Source: an uncultured Pelagibacteraceae bacterium | Lineage (GTDB): Bacteria; Pseudomonadota; Alphaproteobacteria; Pelagibacterales; Pelagibacteraceae | Direction: 5' to 3' | Assembly: GCA_902557215.1 (NCBI GenBank) | Contig: CACDZM010000001.1 | Location: 124,001-188,000 of the forward strand | Length of the DNA stretch: 64,000 nt | Part shown: in pieces, positions 36,370 to 46,657 of the stretch | Layout: the number at the start of each line of letters is the position of its first letter | Position numbering within the stretch: the first letter of the stretch is position 1 | The notes under the pieces: model-generated | Databases searched by the model: none | The model's input: only the letters and a program-made list of their open reading frames with translations | What the model was told of the DNA's origin: nothing | Made by a program: the position numbers and the translations under genes

Positions 36370-37700
36370 TTTTCTTCTTTTTGTTTTTTTACAATCTTAA
36401 TAATTTCACTCAATTTAATTTTTTGAGATATTTCTCCAGCCTCTTTAAATTCAATAAGATCATTTTCAGTTTGTTTACCAATAATTATTTGATATGGAAT
36501 ACCTATTAAATTCATCTTTTTAATTTTAGACGAAAAATTTTCCTCAGTATCATCAATTAAAGTTTCAATATCATTTTTTTCTAATTCTAAGTTAATTTTA
36601 TTAGCTTTTTCTAAAGATGATTTGTCATTTTTATTAATCATTGGAATTATTGAAATATCATATGGAGCAACAGATATTGGCCATTTCATGACCTCTTTTT
36701 TTGCATCATATTTTGCCTCTATTATAGCTCCAACAAGTCTCGAAACACCAATTCCATAAGAGCCCATTTTTACAAAATCTTTTTTCCCTCCTGGTAAATC
36801 AACAGAACCATCCATTGGTTTAGAATATTTGTCTCCAAAATAGAAAATATGACCTACTTCAATACCTTTTGTTATCAAACGATTTTCTTCAATCACTTTT
36901 GTTTCAAATTCCTCTTTATCAAATTTTTCATCAGTTACTGAATAAAATTTTTCAAATTTATTTCTTAAATCTTCGAGTGACTTTTTTTCTAATTTATTTC
37001 CACTACTATCTACTTCAAAAATTCTTTTATCAGTAAAAATTTTACTTTCACCAGTCTCTGCTAAAATTATAAATTCGTGTGAAAGATTTCCACCTATAGG
37101 TCCTGTATCTGCAGCCATGGGAATGGCTTTAAGATCTAGTCTTTTAAAAGTTTTTAAATAGGATAAAAAAAATTTATTATACGAGAACAAAGCCTCTTCA
37201 TCATTAATGTCGAACGAGTAAGCATCTTTCATATAAAATTCCCTGCATCTCATGATTCCAAATCTTGGCCTAATTTCATCTCTAAACTTCCACTGAATGT
37301 GATATAAAAGTTGTGGAAGCGACTTGTAAGACTTTACTGAACCTCTAAATATATCTGTTACAAGCTCTTCATTGGTTGGCCCGTAAAGCATCTCTCTATT
37401 TTGACGATCTTTAATTCTAAGCATTTCCTCACCATAATCCTCATATCGCCCGCTCTCTTTCCATATATCACTAGATTGTATAGTTGGCATTAATATTTCT
37501 TGAGCACCAATTTTATTTTGTTCTTCTCGGACTATTTGCTCAATTTTTTTCATTACTTTTAATCCCAATGGTAACCAAGAATAAATACCTGCAGAAGATT
37601 GTTTTATCATTCCAACCCTTAACATTAATTGGTGTGACTTAATTTTCGCTTCGGAGGGAATATTTTTAAGTATAGGTATAAAAGATTTAGAAATATACAT
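36366..37700 (-). CDS. proS: Prolyl-tRNA synthetase, short alphaproteobacterial type
   Basis: Class-II synthetase of 444 residues. Motif 2 is visible in LLYHIQWKFRDEIRPRFGIMRCREFYMKDAYSF (read in pieces) and motif 3 in GSYGIGVSRLVGAIIE. The editing insertion domain of about 180 residues found in E. coli ProS is missing, which fits the roughly 440-residue alphaproteobacterial form. The C-terminal anticodon-binding domain begins near 345. Confidence 0.95.
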   Translation of the reverse strand: MYISKSFIPILKNIPSEAKIKSHQLMLRVGMIKQSSAGIYSWLPLGLKVMKKIEQIVREEQNKIGAQEILMPTIQSSDIWKESGRYEDYGEEMLRIKDRQNREMLYGPTNEELVTDIFRGSVKSYKSLPQLLYHIQWKFRDEIRPRFGIMRCREFYMKDAYSFDINDEEALFSYNKFFLSYLKTFKRLDLKAIPMAADTGPIGGNLSHEFIILAETGESKIFTDKRIFEVDSSGNKLEKKSLEDLRNKFEKFYSVTDEKFDKEEFETKVIEENRLITKGIEVGHIFYFGDKYSKPMDGSVDLPGGKKDFVKMGSYGIGVSRLVGAIIEAKYDAKKEVMKWPISVAPYDISIIPMINKNDKSSLEKANKINLELEKNDIETLIDDTEENFSSKIKKMNLIGIPYQIIIGKQTENDLIEFKEAGEISQKIKLSEIIKIVKKQKEEN

Positions 37701-37701
37701 G

Positions 37702-37947
37702 TTAAATCAGTATATTTCTTAAATTTAAATATTCAAATTTCATTAACATGTATATAAGTGTGAATAAAACTGTTGTAATTCCAGTGCAATAAATGAATTT
37801 TTTTAACATTTTTGGATTCTCTGGTGATCCAGGGTCTTCCCCATCAATTTTAATTGATTTCTGTCTATCAACATCAATTGGCAAAATCGCAAAAAAAACA
37901 ATCCACCATATAATAATATAGATTATAGCTAGTCCTGTAATACTCAT
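37702..37947 (-). CDS. DUF1467-like small membrane protein
   Basis: An 81-residue protein with two transmembrane helices (about 4-24 and 52-70) joined by a hydrophilic loop containing DVDRQKSIKIDGEDPGSPENPK. This layout and the proline/glycine-rich loop match the DUF1467 family, which sits between rnj and proS in alphaproteobacteria. Function unknown. The start shares one base with the rnj stop. The methylmalonyl-CoA epimerase gene that often lies beside it is absent. Confidence 0.75.
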   Translation of the reverse strand: MSITGLAIIYIIIWWIVFFAILPIDVDRQKSIKIDGEDPGSPENPKMLKKFIYCTGITTVLFTLIYMLMKFEYLNLRNILI

Positions 37948-39605
37948 TAGATATTTACTAAATTAATATTTGTGTACGGTTTTTTTCCTATTTTCTCTTT
38001 AGTAAATTTTCTACATGCGATTTTGAGAGCATCAATGAGATTATGCTCTTGTTTTCTACTACCAATTTTAAATGATTTTGTTATTTTTTCTATTTCACCC
38101 TCTAATTCGTAAGTAAATTCATCTTCTTCATTAATCGGCAAACCTCGAAAAGATAAAATTGGATTATCATGAATGTTGCCTTTTGAATTTATTAAAATTG
38201 TTACTTCTAGATAACCATTAGAACTCAGATTTTTTCTATCTTTTATAGATTGAGACTGTTCATGTACACTTATATTTCCATCAAGATAAAGTCTACCTGT
38301 TGGCGCTTTGTCATAAACTTCGGGTTTGTCCCCAGGAAAAATTTTTACAATATCTCCATTCTCAACTAGAACAGGGTTCGGTACTTGCATCTCTTTTGCA
38401 AAATTTATATGCTCTATTAGATGCCTGTGCTCGCCATGAACAGGTATAATACATTTAGGTTTTATCCAATTATACATATCTTTCATTTCATCTCGATTAG
38501 GATGACCTGATACATGAACAAACTCATTTTCCTCTGATATTACCTCCATCCCATCTTTCACTAATTGATTATGTAATTTATAAAGTTTTTTTTCATTACC
38601 TGGTATTATTTTTGATGAAAAGATAACTGCATCACCTTTTTCTATAAATACATCTGGATGTGTATAATTTGAAATTCTCATCATTGCACCCATCGGTTCA
38701 CCTTGGCTTCCAGTACATAGATAGACAATTTTTTCTCTAGATATATTTTTTGCTTCTCTAGGATCAATTGGATCGATAATATTCTTTAAATATCCACATT
38801 GTCTAGCTGCTTTAAAAATTCTATGCATTGATCTTCCAACTAATGATATTTGTCTGCCTGTTTTTTCTGCACAATAAAAAATAGTCTCCATTCTTGCCAC
38901 GTTAGAAGCAAAAGATGTCATAACTATTCTTTTTTTTAGTCTTTCCATTATCTTTAAAAGGCTTCTTCTTACTGTTTCTTCCGAACCTGACCTTCCAACT
39001 GTAAAAATATTAGTTGAGTCACAAACCATTGCAAGAACACCTTCTTTACCTATTTGTTTCAATCTATTAACATTTATATTTTCACCCACCATTGGATTTT
39101 CATCTATTTTCCAATCTCCTGTATGCAAAACTACTCCAGCAGGAGTTTTAATTCTTAATCCATTAGGCTCAAGAATTGAATGAGTCATTGCAACATATTC
39201 TATTGAAAAAGGATCGAGATCTACAACCCCATTCAGTTCAACAATCTTTAAATAATTACTTATATTAACATGTTTTTCTCTAAATTTTTCTTGTATCAAT
39301 ACTGCCGTGAATGGTGTCGCGTAAATATTACATTTCAACATTGGCCAAAGATGAGCAATTGCTCCGATATGATCTTCATGAGCATGGGTTACCACAATAC
39401 CTAATAAGCTATCTTTTTTATCTACTATAAAACCAGGATCAGGATAAATTAAATCTATCCCTGGAAGAGTATCGTCAGCGAACGTAACACCAATATCAAC
39501 TATAATCCATTTATGTTCTCCTGGATTTCCATATCCGTATAAGTTCATATTTGCACCTATTTCACCAGCGCCGCCTAGCGGACAAAATAATAATTCTTGT
39601 TTCAT
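37947..39605 (-). CDS. rnj: Ribonuclease J
   Basis: Metallo-beta-lactamase/beta-CASP ribonuclease, 552 residues. The metal-binding motif HAHEDHIGA lies near residue 75. Further family elements are GDWKIDENP, VCDSTNIFTVGRSGSE, TSFASNVARM, CTGSQGEPMGAM and VHVSGHPNRDEMKDM, with IPVHGEHRHL. Alphaproteobacterial RNase J acts in rRNA and mRNA maturation as a 5' exonuclease. Starts one base after coaX-side sequence; co-transcribed with the nuo cluster by spacing. Confidence 0.95.
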   Translation of the reverse strand: MKQELLFCPLGGAGEIGANMNLYGYGNPGEHKWIIVDIGVTFADDTLPGIDLIYPDPGFIVDKKDSLLGIVVTHAHEDHIGAIAHLWPMLKCNIYATPFTAVLIQEKFREKHVNISNYLKIVELNGVVDLDPFSIEYVAMTHSILEPNGLRIKTPAGVVLHTGDWKIDENPMVGENINVNRLKQIGKEGVLAMVCDSTNIFTVGRSGSEETVRRSLLKIMERLKKRIVMTSFASNVARMETIFYCAEKTGRQISLVGRSMHRIFKAARQCGYLKNIIDPIDPREAKNISREKIVYLCTGSQGEPMGAMMRISNYTHPDVFIEKGDAVIFSSKIIPGNEKKLYKLHNQLVKDGMEVISEENEFVHVSGHPNRDEMKDMYNWIKPKCIIPVHGEHRHLIEHINFAKEMQVPNPVLVENGDIVKIFPGDKPEVYDKAPTGRLYLDGNISVHEQSQSIKDRKNLSSNGYLEVTILINSKGNIHDNPILSFRGLPINEEDEFTYELEGEIEKITKSFKIGSRKQEHNLIDALKIACRKFTKEKIGKKPYTNINLVNI

Positions 39606-40352
39606 TTAATTTATTAATCTTGCAATTTTAATTAACCCTTTAATTGTGATATCTTTGTTGTGTATTACTTTAATTTTTAAAGATTTTTTAAACAAGTCTG
39701 AGTAACCACCTGTGATTACAAGTTTAAAAGAATTCTTAGTCTCTCTCTTAATCAAATTAATGATATTGTCAATTAGACCTATATAACCCCAAAAAAAACC
39801 AGATTGTACTGCTGATTTGGTATTGTTAGCTATAATATTATTTATCTTTTTTAAATTAATTCGAGGTATCAAAAAGGCTTTATCCGATAATGTATCAAGC
39901 GAAATCTTAATACCAGGGGCAATTATTCCACCTCTATAATCTTTCTTTATAACTACGTCGAATGTTGTAGCAGTTCCAAAGTCTAATATTATAAAATTTT
40001 CTCTATTATTTTGTAAACTAATTGCATTAGCTAAACGATCAGAGCCAACTTGTCTAAAATTCACTTTTATTTTTATCAGTGATTTTAAATTCAGATCTTT
40101 TATTTCATAGCATCGAACTTTTGTTTTTTTAGAAAAATATTTTTTAATTAAACTAAAAAACTTTGGTACAACACTACAAAACAATATCTTTTCGATATCA
40201 TTGATATTTTTAGTTAAAAATTTAATTTTTTTATCTAAATTTCGATAATTAATATTATTGGTTGGTAAATTTATTCTTTTTAGAATTTTTTCTTTTTTAT
40301 TAACTAAAACTAACTTAGTTTCTGAATTACCTATATCGCCAAAAATATACAT
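39606..40352 (-). CDS. coaX: Type III pantothenate kinase
   Basis: First step of coenzyme A synthesis; 248 residues, ASKHA fold. Motifs are FGDIGNSETKLVLV, RQVGSDRLANAISL, FIILDFGTATTFDVV, GGIIAPGI and VITGGYSDLF. It lacks any P-loop, unlike type I CoaA. Zero to one base separates it from birA and rnj; the birA-coaX-rnj order behind nuoN is conserved in alphaproteobacteria. Confidence 0.93.
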   Translation of the reverse strand: MYIFGDIGNSETKLVLVNKKEKILKRINLPTNNINYRNLDKKIKFLTKNINDIEKILFCSVVPKFFSLIKKYFSKKTKVRCYEIKDLNLKSLIKIKVNFRQVGSDRLANAISLQNNRENFIILDFGTATTFDVVIKKDYRGGIIAPGIKISLDTLSDKAFLIPRINLKKINNIIANNTKSAVQSGFFWGYIGLIDNIINLIKRETKNSFKLVITGGYSDLFKKSLKIKVIHNKDITIKGLIKIARLIN

Positions 40353-40901
40353 TTAACTTTTACCAACTCCTATATCTAAAAACTTACTCAAGTTTTTTTC
40401 AAAAATATTCTTTAACTCAATTTCTATTTTTTTTTTTGAGACTTTTTTATTTATTAAATCATTTAAATTTGTAGTTGGATAGTTACTAATTATAGGATTT
40501 TTTACTAAATTTAAGCCAATACCAACTACAAGAAATTTTTTGTTAATTTTATTTATGGTCTCTTGTAAAATTCCACTTATTTTTTTTCCTTCAATCAATA
40601 AATCGTTAGGCCTCTTATACGTAATTTTTTTTTTATAATGCTTAGAAATTATTTTTTTAACTAACATACAATTGAGTTTAGTAATTTGTGATAAAGTTAA
40701 ATTTAAGTTCTCTAAAGTATAAAAAAAACTTACAAATAAATTTCCTTTAAAACAGAACCATCTTCTTCCATATTGGCCACGTCCGTGACTTTGATTTTCA
40801 GCAATTATCATTCCATACTTTAAATTTGAGTTTTGAATTATTCTTATAGCTGTATTATTCGTACTTTTTAATTTTTTAAATCTTAAAATCTTGAATTTCA
40901 T
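40353..40901 (-). CDS. birA: Biotin-[acetyl-CoA-carboxylase] ligase, catalytic domain only
   Basis: A 182-residue biotin-protein ligase. It has FKKLKSTNNTAIRII, the biotinyl-adenylate loop ENQSHGRGQYGRRWF, NLFVSFFY, TYKRPNDLLIEGKKISGIL and VVGIGLNLVKNP. There is no N-terminal helix-turn-helix, so it is a ligase without repressor function, and the usual C-terminal SH3-like domain is very short. Overlaps nuoN by one base. Confidence 0.93.
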   Translation of the reverse strand: MKFKILRFKKLKSTNNTAIRIIQNSNLKYGMIIAENQSHGRGQYGRRWFCFKGNLFVSFFYTLENLNLTLSQITKLNCMLVKKIISKHYKKKITYKRPNDLLIEGKKISGILQETINKINKKFLVVGIGLNLVKNPIISNYPTTNLNDLINKKVSKKKIEIELKNIFEKNLSKFLDIGVGKS

Positions 40902-42319
40902 TAAATAATGTTAATCCTAGAAACTACTTCTATTAGTTGACTTGGGAAAATGAAGTATATCAAAATTAACAATGTGGATGCAGTTAGAGAAAATTTTAAC
41001 CAAAAACCATGGTCTGTATCGTATTTTTCTTTTTCCTTATCAAAATACATGATTTTAATTAATCTTAAGTAATAAAAGGCTGCAACAACTGTTGATAATA
41101 AACCTACAATTGCAAGGAAATACATTGATTGTTCAATGACTGCTTTAAAAACATAAAATTTTGCAAAAAAACCTGCTAGAGGAGGTATCCCAGCTAGTGA
41201 AAATAAAATTATAAGAAATGATATTGCTAGCATTGGATGATTTTTTGATAAACCTGATAGATCATCTATTTTTTCATAATACTGATTATCTCTCTTCAGC
41301 ATTAACAAACATGAAAACAATCCTAAGTTCATAAGTACATATATAGTTATATAAATAATTGAACTTTGAATTCCATCATTAGTACCTGTAGCTACACCAG
41401 CCAGAGAATAACCAACATGACCGATAGAACTATAAGCAACAAGTCTCTTCAGATTTGTTTGTCCTATAGCTGCAATAGCACCAAATAGCATTGATGCTAT
41501 CGATAAAAAAATTAAAATCATTTGCCACTGATCAATTAGATTTAAAAAAGGTACATATAAAAATCTTATAAATACTGTCAGTGCTGCTATTTTAGGAACC
41601 ATTGTAAAAAATAATGTCACAGAAGTTGGTGAACCTTCATAAACGTCTGGGGCCCACATATGAAAAGGAACAGCAGAAATCTTAAAAGCCAGCCCAACTA
41701 AAATAAAAACAATACCAAATGTCAGAGCATACTCATTTGTATTTAATTGATTAGCTATTACATTAAAATTGGTAGAGCCAGTAAACCCATAAATTAAAGA
41801 ACAGCCATAAAGCAACAAACCAGAAGATAACGCGCTTAAAACAAAATATTTAAGTCCCGCCTCAGAAGATTTGATTTGATCTCTATTGAATGTTGCTAAA
41901 ACATATAAGGCCAAAGACTGAAGTTCAAGGCCCATATAAAAAATAATTAAGTCATTAGAATTAATCATAACCATCATTCCTAATACAGAGCTTAAAATTA
42001 ATATTGGATACTCAATCTTAAAAATTTGAAAAGTCTTAAGATAGTTAGAGGAAATGATTAAGACTAAAAAAGCAGCTAACAAAGTGATTATCTTCATCAA
42101 AGAAGATAAATAATCAATGATAATACTATTATTAAATAATTTTGTTTCATTAATACTAATTGTTTCATTGAAAGTAATAACGGCAGTTACAATTAAAACA
42201 GCTAAAGAAAGGCTTTGGACAAGCCTTGAGCTATTTTTTTTAAAGACACCTAATATTAATAAGAACATTATCGACAATGATAGAAATATTTCAGGTAACA
42301 CTAATTGTAAATTTTCCAT
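40901..42319 (-). CDS. nuoN: NADH-quinone oxidoreductase subunit N
   Basis: Antiporter-like proton-pumping subunit of complex I, 472 residues, about 14 transmembrane helices. Family elements include YMGLELQSLALYVLA, SSEAGLKYFVLSALSSGLLLYG, FKISAVPFHMWAPDVYEGSPTSVT (read in pieces) and LVAYSSIGHVGYSLAG. Last nuo gene in the cluster, one base shared with nuoM and one with birA. Confidence 0.96.
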   Translation of the reverse strand: MENLQLVLPEIFLSLSIMFLLILGVFKKNSSRLVQSLSLAVLIVTAVITFNETISINETKLFNNSIIIDYLSSLMKIITLLAAFLVLIISSNYLKTFQIFKIEYPILILSSVLGMMVMINSNDLIIFYMGLELQSLALYVLATFNRDQIKSSEAGLKYFVLSALSSGLLLYGCSLIYGFTGSTNFNVIANQLNTNEYALTFGIVFILVGLAFKISAVPFHMWAPDVYEGSPTSVTLFFTMVPKIAALTVFIRFLYVPFLNLIDQWQMILIFLSIASMLFGAIAAIGQTNLKRLVAYSSIGHVGYSLAGVATGTNDGIQSSIIYITIYVLMNLGLFSCLLMLKRDNQYYEKIDDLSGLSKNHPMLAISFLIILFSLAGIPPLAGFFAKFYVFKAVIEQSMYFLAIVGLLSTVVAAFYYLRLIKIMYFDKEKEKYDTDHGFWLKFSLTASTLLILIYFIFPSQLIEVVSRINII

Positions 42320-43803
42320 TATGTTTTACTTGCTAATTTAAAATTATATTGATCAATTAAATCTGAGATAGATACCTCAATTGTATTAATTAGAGGATCT
42401 GGATAAAATCCAAAAAATAAAGTTGGCACAGCTAAACAAGATAAAATAAATAACTCGGATCTATTTAAATCAAGCATCTGTTTTAAATCTGTATTTATTA
42501 ATTTTCCAAAAACTACTCTTTTGTATAACCAAAGCATATATGCAGCACCAATAATTACCCCTAGGCTGGCAATTACAGCCACTAAAAAATTATCCTTAAA
42601 TGCACCCATCAAAATTAAAAACTCTCCAACAAATCCACTTGTTCCAGGTAGGCCTAAAGCTGCCAAAGTAAATAACATAAATAAAATAGAATATTTTGGA
42701 ATAATACTAACGATACCACCATAAGTATTTATAAGTCTTGAATGCATTCTGTCATAAACAACACCAACGCATAAAAAAAGTGCTGCAGAAACCAGTCCAT
42801 GGCTGATCATTTGAATAATACTTCCTTCAATACCTTGTTGTTGAATTGTAAATATTCCCAACGTAACGTAACCCATATGTGCAACTGATGAATAAGCAAT
42901 TAGTTTTTTCATATCTTCCTGCATTAAGGCTATGAAAGAAGTAAAAATAATTGCAATTACACTTAATGTATAAATTAATGGAGTGAATATCTCTGATGCT
43001 GAAGGAAATAATCCAAGAGAAAATCTGATAAACCCATACCCTGCCATTTTTAATAGTATAGCTGCTAATAAAACAGATCCTGCTGTTGGTGCCTCGACAT
43101 GAGCATCTGGTAACCATGTATGAACTGGCCACATAGGAGTTTTAACTGCAAAAGAGCTAAAAAAAGCTAACCATAAAAGATTTTGATACTTTATATCAAT
43201 TCCAGAATTATAAAGTTTAACTACATCTGTAGTTCCATTCAACCAATATATTGTAATTATGGCCACCAACATTAGGACTGAACCAAGTAGGGTGTACAAA
43301 AAAAATTTAAATGCAGAATAAACTCTTCTAGAACCACCCCAGATACCAATAATCAAAAACATTGGAATTAAACCTGCTTCAAAAAATAGATAAAAAATAA
43401 CAAGGTCTAACGAGCAAAATACACCAATCATAAAAGACTCCATGATAAGTACGGCTATTAAAAATTCACTTAGTCTTTCTTTAATTGAATTATTTACAGA
43501 TAATATACAAAGAGGTGTAATAAACGTCGTGAGTAAAATAAACAAAATGGAAATACCATCAACACCTACTTTGTAATTTATAAAATCTTTAATCCAAATT
43601 CTTTCTTCAACAAATTGAAACTCTGAAGTTGATGAGTCAAATAATATCCATAAATAAATTGATAAAAAAAAGTTTACTGCTGATGTGAATAAAGCCACAT
43701 ATTTTATAGTAAAATTATTTTTTTTATTACTTTTGGTAAAAAATAGAAATAAAGCTCCAATTGATGGTAATAAGATTAAAGATGAAAGAATAGGGAAGTT
43801 CAT
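42319..43803 (-). CDS. nuoM: NADH-quinone oxidoreductase subunit M
   Basis: Antiporter-like proton-pumping subunit of complex I, 494 residues with about 14 transmembrane helices. Markers are VGVDGISILFILLTTF, FYLFFEAGLIPMFLIIGIWGG, FAVKTPMWPVHTWLPDAHVEAPTAGSVLLA (read in pieces) and LIAYSSVAHMGYVTLG. Shares one base with nuoL and with nuoN. Confidence 0.97.
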   Translation of the reverse strand: MNFPILSSLILLPSIGALFLFFTKSNKKNNFTIKYVALFTSAVNFFLSIYLWILFDSSTSEFQFVEERIWIKDFINYKVGVDGISILFILLTTFITPLCILSVNNSIKERLSEFLIAVLIMESFMIGVFCSLDLVIFYLFFEAGLIPMFLIIGIWGGSRRVYSAFKFFLYTLLGSVLMLVAIITIYWLNGTTDVVKLYNSGIDIKYQNLLWLAFFSSFAVKTPMWPVHTWLPDAHVEAPTAGSVLLAAILLKMAGYGFIRFSLGLFPSASEIFTPLIYTLSVIAIIFTSFIALMQEDMKKLIAYSSVAHMGYVTLGIFTIQQQGIEGSIIQMISHGLVSAALFLCVGVVYDRMHSRLINTYGGIVSIIPKYSILFMLFTLAALGLPGTSGFVGEFLILMGAFKDNFLVAVIASLGVIIGAAYMLWLYKRVVFGKLINTDLKQMLDLNRSELFILSCLAVPTLFFGFYPDPLINTIEVSISDLIDQYNFKLASKT

Positions 43804-45716
43804 TATTTTACAACTAGGAATGTTAATAATGCAGAAAAACCAAGTAGCATTACAAAAGCATATTGGTATATGTATCCACTTTGAAATTTGTTAGCTTTTA
43901 ATGAGAACTTTTTAATCATCGAGGAAATGCCATCAGGTCCAAACCCGTCAATAATTTTTAAATCAAAGAACTTCCATAAAAATAAACCTAGTTTTTTTGA
44001 GGATTTAACAAATAAAACATCATAAAGTTCATCAAAATACCACTTATTTATTAAAAACTGATAAAGTGGTTTATTAATATTAGCAATTTGCTCGGGTAAA
44101 TTTTTATTTTTAATAAATAAATAATACGCTAATGGAATAGATAATATTACTAAAGTTGGAGTAATTAATAAAAACCATAATGGAGGATGATCAGTGCTTA
44201 ATGGCTTTAAAAAAAATATTGAGTCATTCCAAAAATTATTTAGGCCCTCATAACCGATAAATAATTCTTTAAATGTAAAACCAGCAAATATTGCACCAAT
44301 TGATAATAAAACTAATGGTATCAACATCACAATAGGAGATTCATGCGTTTCATCTATTTTTATCTTTTTATTATTATAGTCACCATGAAAAGTTTTAAAA
44401 ATTAATCTCCAAGAATAAATTGACGTAAGAAAAGCTGTAAAAATACCTATGCCAGCAGCATAATAACCCGTTGTATTTTCTCTTAAATAAGCAAATTCAA
44501 TTATTGCATCTTTGGAATAAAAACCTGATAAAAATGGAAACCCAGTTAAAGCTAAGGTTCCTATTATCATTAGCGAATAAGTGTACGGAAGTTTTTTCCA
44601 AACTCCGCCCATATTATTTATATTTTGTTCATCTTTAAAAGCATGAATGACTGAACCAGATCCTAAAAATAATAAGGCTTTAAAAAACGCATGAGTGAAT
44701 AAATGAAACATTGCTACATTGTATGCTCCTACCCCTGTGGCAAAAAACATATAACCTAATTGACTACAAGTAGAATAGGCAATTATTTTTTTAATATCAT
44801 TTTGTACTAGGGCCACAGTTGCAGCAAAGAATGCGGTACTCATACCAATGACTGTAATAATATTAAGAGCTAATTCAGAGTATTCATAAATCGGCGAACA
44901 CCTTACAACTAAGAAAACTCCTGCTGTGACCATTGTAGCAGCATGAATTAAGGCAGAAACAGGTGTTGGTCCTTCCATGGCGTCTGGTAACCACGTATGA
45001 AGTAGGATTTGGGCCGATTTACCCATTGCACCAATGAATAAAAGTAAGCAAATCAAATCTATTGCATTAAATGATATACCTAAAAATATTAAGTTTTTAT
45101 CGGTGATGTTTGAAATTTGGTCAAAAACTTCAGAATAATTTACTGTTCCAAATAAATAAAAAATTAAGAATATTCCTAGAGCAAACCCAAAATCGCCAAC
45201 TCTATTAACTACAAATGCTTTGATTGCAGCCTTATTAGCTGACTCTTTTTTAAACCAAAATCCTATTAAAAAATATGAACATAAACCAACACCTTCCCAA
45301 CCAAAAAATAATTGAATAAAATTATCTGCAGTAACTAACATCAGCATTGCAAAAGTAAATAAAGATAAATAAGCCATAAATCTTGGTTTATGTGGATCAT
45401 GGGACATATATCCAATTGAATAGATGTGAACTAATGCAGAAACTGAAGTAACCACGACTAACATGATAGAAGATAACGAGTCTATTTTCATAGACCAATT
45501 TACCTCAAGAGATCCAGAGCTTATCCAAGTCGCAATAATTATATTTTCTTCATATTGATTCACAATGACCTCATACAAGACTAGAGATGAAAATATAGCT
45601 GATATTGAAACAAGTAAACTTGTGGTAATTTCTGAATTTCTGTCTCCAATAAATTTGCCAAAAAATCCAGAAATAATTGAGGCTAACAATGGTAATGCTA
45701 TAATTGAAATTTCCAT
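43803..45716 (-). CDS. nuoL: NADH-quinone oxidoreductase subunit L
   Basis: Distal antiporter-like subunit of complex I, 637 residues. Motifs include MKIDSLSSIMLVVV, LFFGWEGVGLCSYFLIGFW, VNRVGDFGFALG, LLHTWLPDAMEGPTPVSALIHAATMVTAGVF (read in pieces) and KIIAYSTCSQLGYMFFA. The C-terminal part holds the long lateral amphipathic helix region (about 540-600). One base after nuoK. Confidence 0.97.
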   Translation of the reverse strand: MEISIIALPLLASIISGFFGKFIGDRNSEITTSLLVSISAIFSSLVLYEVIVNQYEENIIIATWISSGSLEVNWSMKIDSLSSIMLVVVTSVSALVHIYSIGYMSHDPHKPRFMAYLSLFTFAMLMLVTADNFIQLFFGWEGVGLCSYFLIGFWFKKESANKAAIKAFVVNRVGDFGFALGIFLIFYLFGTVNYSEVFDQISNITDKNLIFLGISFNAIDLICLLLFIGAMGKSAQILLHTWLPDAMEGPTPVSALIHAATMVTAGVFLVVRCSPIYEYSELALNIITVIGMSTAFFAATVALVQNDIKKIIAYSTCSQLGYMFFATGVGAYNVAMFHLFTHAFFKALLFLGSGSVIHAFKDEQNINNMGGVWKKLPYTYSLMIIGTLALTGFPFLSGFYSKDAIIEFAYLRENTTGYYAAGIGIFTAFLTSIYSWRLIFKTFHGDYNNKKIKIDETHESPIVMLIPLVLLSIGAIFAGFTFKELFIGYEGLNNFWNDSIFFLKPLSTDHPPLWFLLITPTLVILSIPLAYYLFIKNKNLPEQIANINKPLYQFLINKWYFDELYDVLFVKSSKKLGLFLWKFFDLKIIDGFGPDGISSMIKKFSLKANKFQSGYIYQYAFVMLLGFSALLTFLVVK

Positions 45717-45717
45717 T

Positions 45718-46029
45718 TTATCCTTTTAATTTATCTATTTCCTCTACTCGAATAGTTCCAGAATTTCTAAAATAAACTACTATAATAGCTAAACCAATTG
45801 CAGCCTCAGCTGCAGCAACAGTTAATATAAACAACGTGAATACCTGGCCAGATAAATCTCCTAAATATATAGAGAAAGATACTAAATTTATATTAACAGC
45901 TAATAATATAAGTTCTATACTCATCAATATTACAATAATATTTTTTCTATTTAAAAAAATTCCAATTATTCCAATACTAAAAATAACTGCCCCTAGAGTT
46001 AAATAATGTCCTAATCCTATTTCAATCAT
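45718..46029 (-). CDS. nuoK: NADH-quinone oxidoreductase subunit K
   Basis: Small membrane subunit of complex I. From the ATG at 46029 it has 103 residues and three transmembrane helices, with the conserved glutamates in [16 protein letters not shown] and the end EEIDKLKG. I chose 46029 because [14 protein letters not shown] matches the family N-terminus and overlaps the nuoJ stop by 8 bases, the spacing used elsewhere in this window. An in-frame ATG at 46071 would add 14 charged residues. Confidence 0.95.
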   Translation of the reverse strand: MIEIGLGHYLTLGAVIFSIGIIGIFLNRKNIIVILMSIELILLAVNINLVSFSIYLGDLSGQVFTLFILTVAAAEAAIGLAIIVVYFRNSGTIRVEEIDKLKG

Positions 46030-46654
46030 CAATTTTAACTCCTTTATTTGAAGCAACTTCAAGAACCTCAACCCCTTCTGTTCTTTCTCTTGAAATTTGT
46101 TTCAAATAACTTTGTTTCTTTACACCTTCTCTTTGTCGGAAAGTGAGAACTATGGCCCCAATCATAGCTATTAAAAGAATCATTCCACTTATTTGAAAAA
46201 CATGAATATAGTCTGTATAAAGTACTTGTCCCAAAGAATGAGTGTTAGTTAACTCTTTTGTAATTGATAAATTTGTTGGATTAAATAATTCAGGTTTATG
46301 TTTCCATCCACCAATAACAATTATTAATTCAAAAAATATAATTACACTTATTACTAACCCCACAGGTATATGACCAGAGCTCTCTTTTGATATAAACCAT
46401 TGATTTTTTTGCTGGGCAACATTTAACATCATCACCACAAATAAGAATAATACCGCTACTGCACCAACATAAACGATTAGCATTATCATTCCTAAAAATT
46501 CTGCACCTATCATTATGAAAAGACAAGAGATACTTATAAAATCAAGAATTAAAAAAAAAACTGAATGCACAGTATTTTTTGAAACTGTTACCATTATGGC
46601 TGAAATAACTGCAATTACAGAAAAAAAATAAAAAAATATTGCATGTGCAATCAT
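46022..46654 (-). CDS. nuoJ: NADH-quinone oxidoreductase subunit J
   Basis: Membrane subunit of complex I, 210 residues with five transmembrane helices. Typical features are [29 protein letters not shown] (read in pieces), [20 protein letters not shown] and the helix before [15 protein letters not shown]. The hydrophilic C-terminal tail is longer than in E. coli, as in other alphaproteobacteria. 3 bases after nuoI. Confidence 0.95.
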   Translation of the reverse strand: MIAHAIFFYFFSVIAVISAIMVTVSKNTVHSVFFLILDFISISCLFIMIGAEFLGMIMLIVYVGAVAVLFLFVVMMLNVAQQKNQWFISKESSGHIPVGLVISVIIFFELIIVIGGWKHKPELFNPTNLSITKELTNTHSLGQVLYTDYIHVFQISGMILLIAMIGAIVLTFRQREGVKKQSYLKQISRERTEGVEVLEVASNKGVKIDD

Positions 46655-46657
46655 AAA

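Noticed and set aside
42827-43132. Minus-strand alternative frame of 101 codons inside nuoM
   Set aside because: Overlaps the well-supported nuoM frame throughout and has a composition unlike a folded protein.
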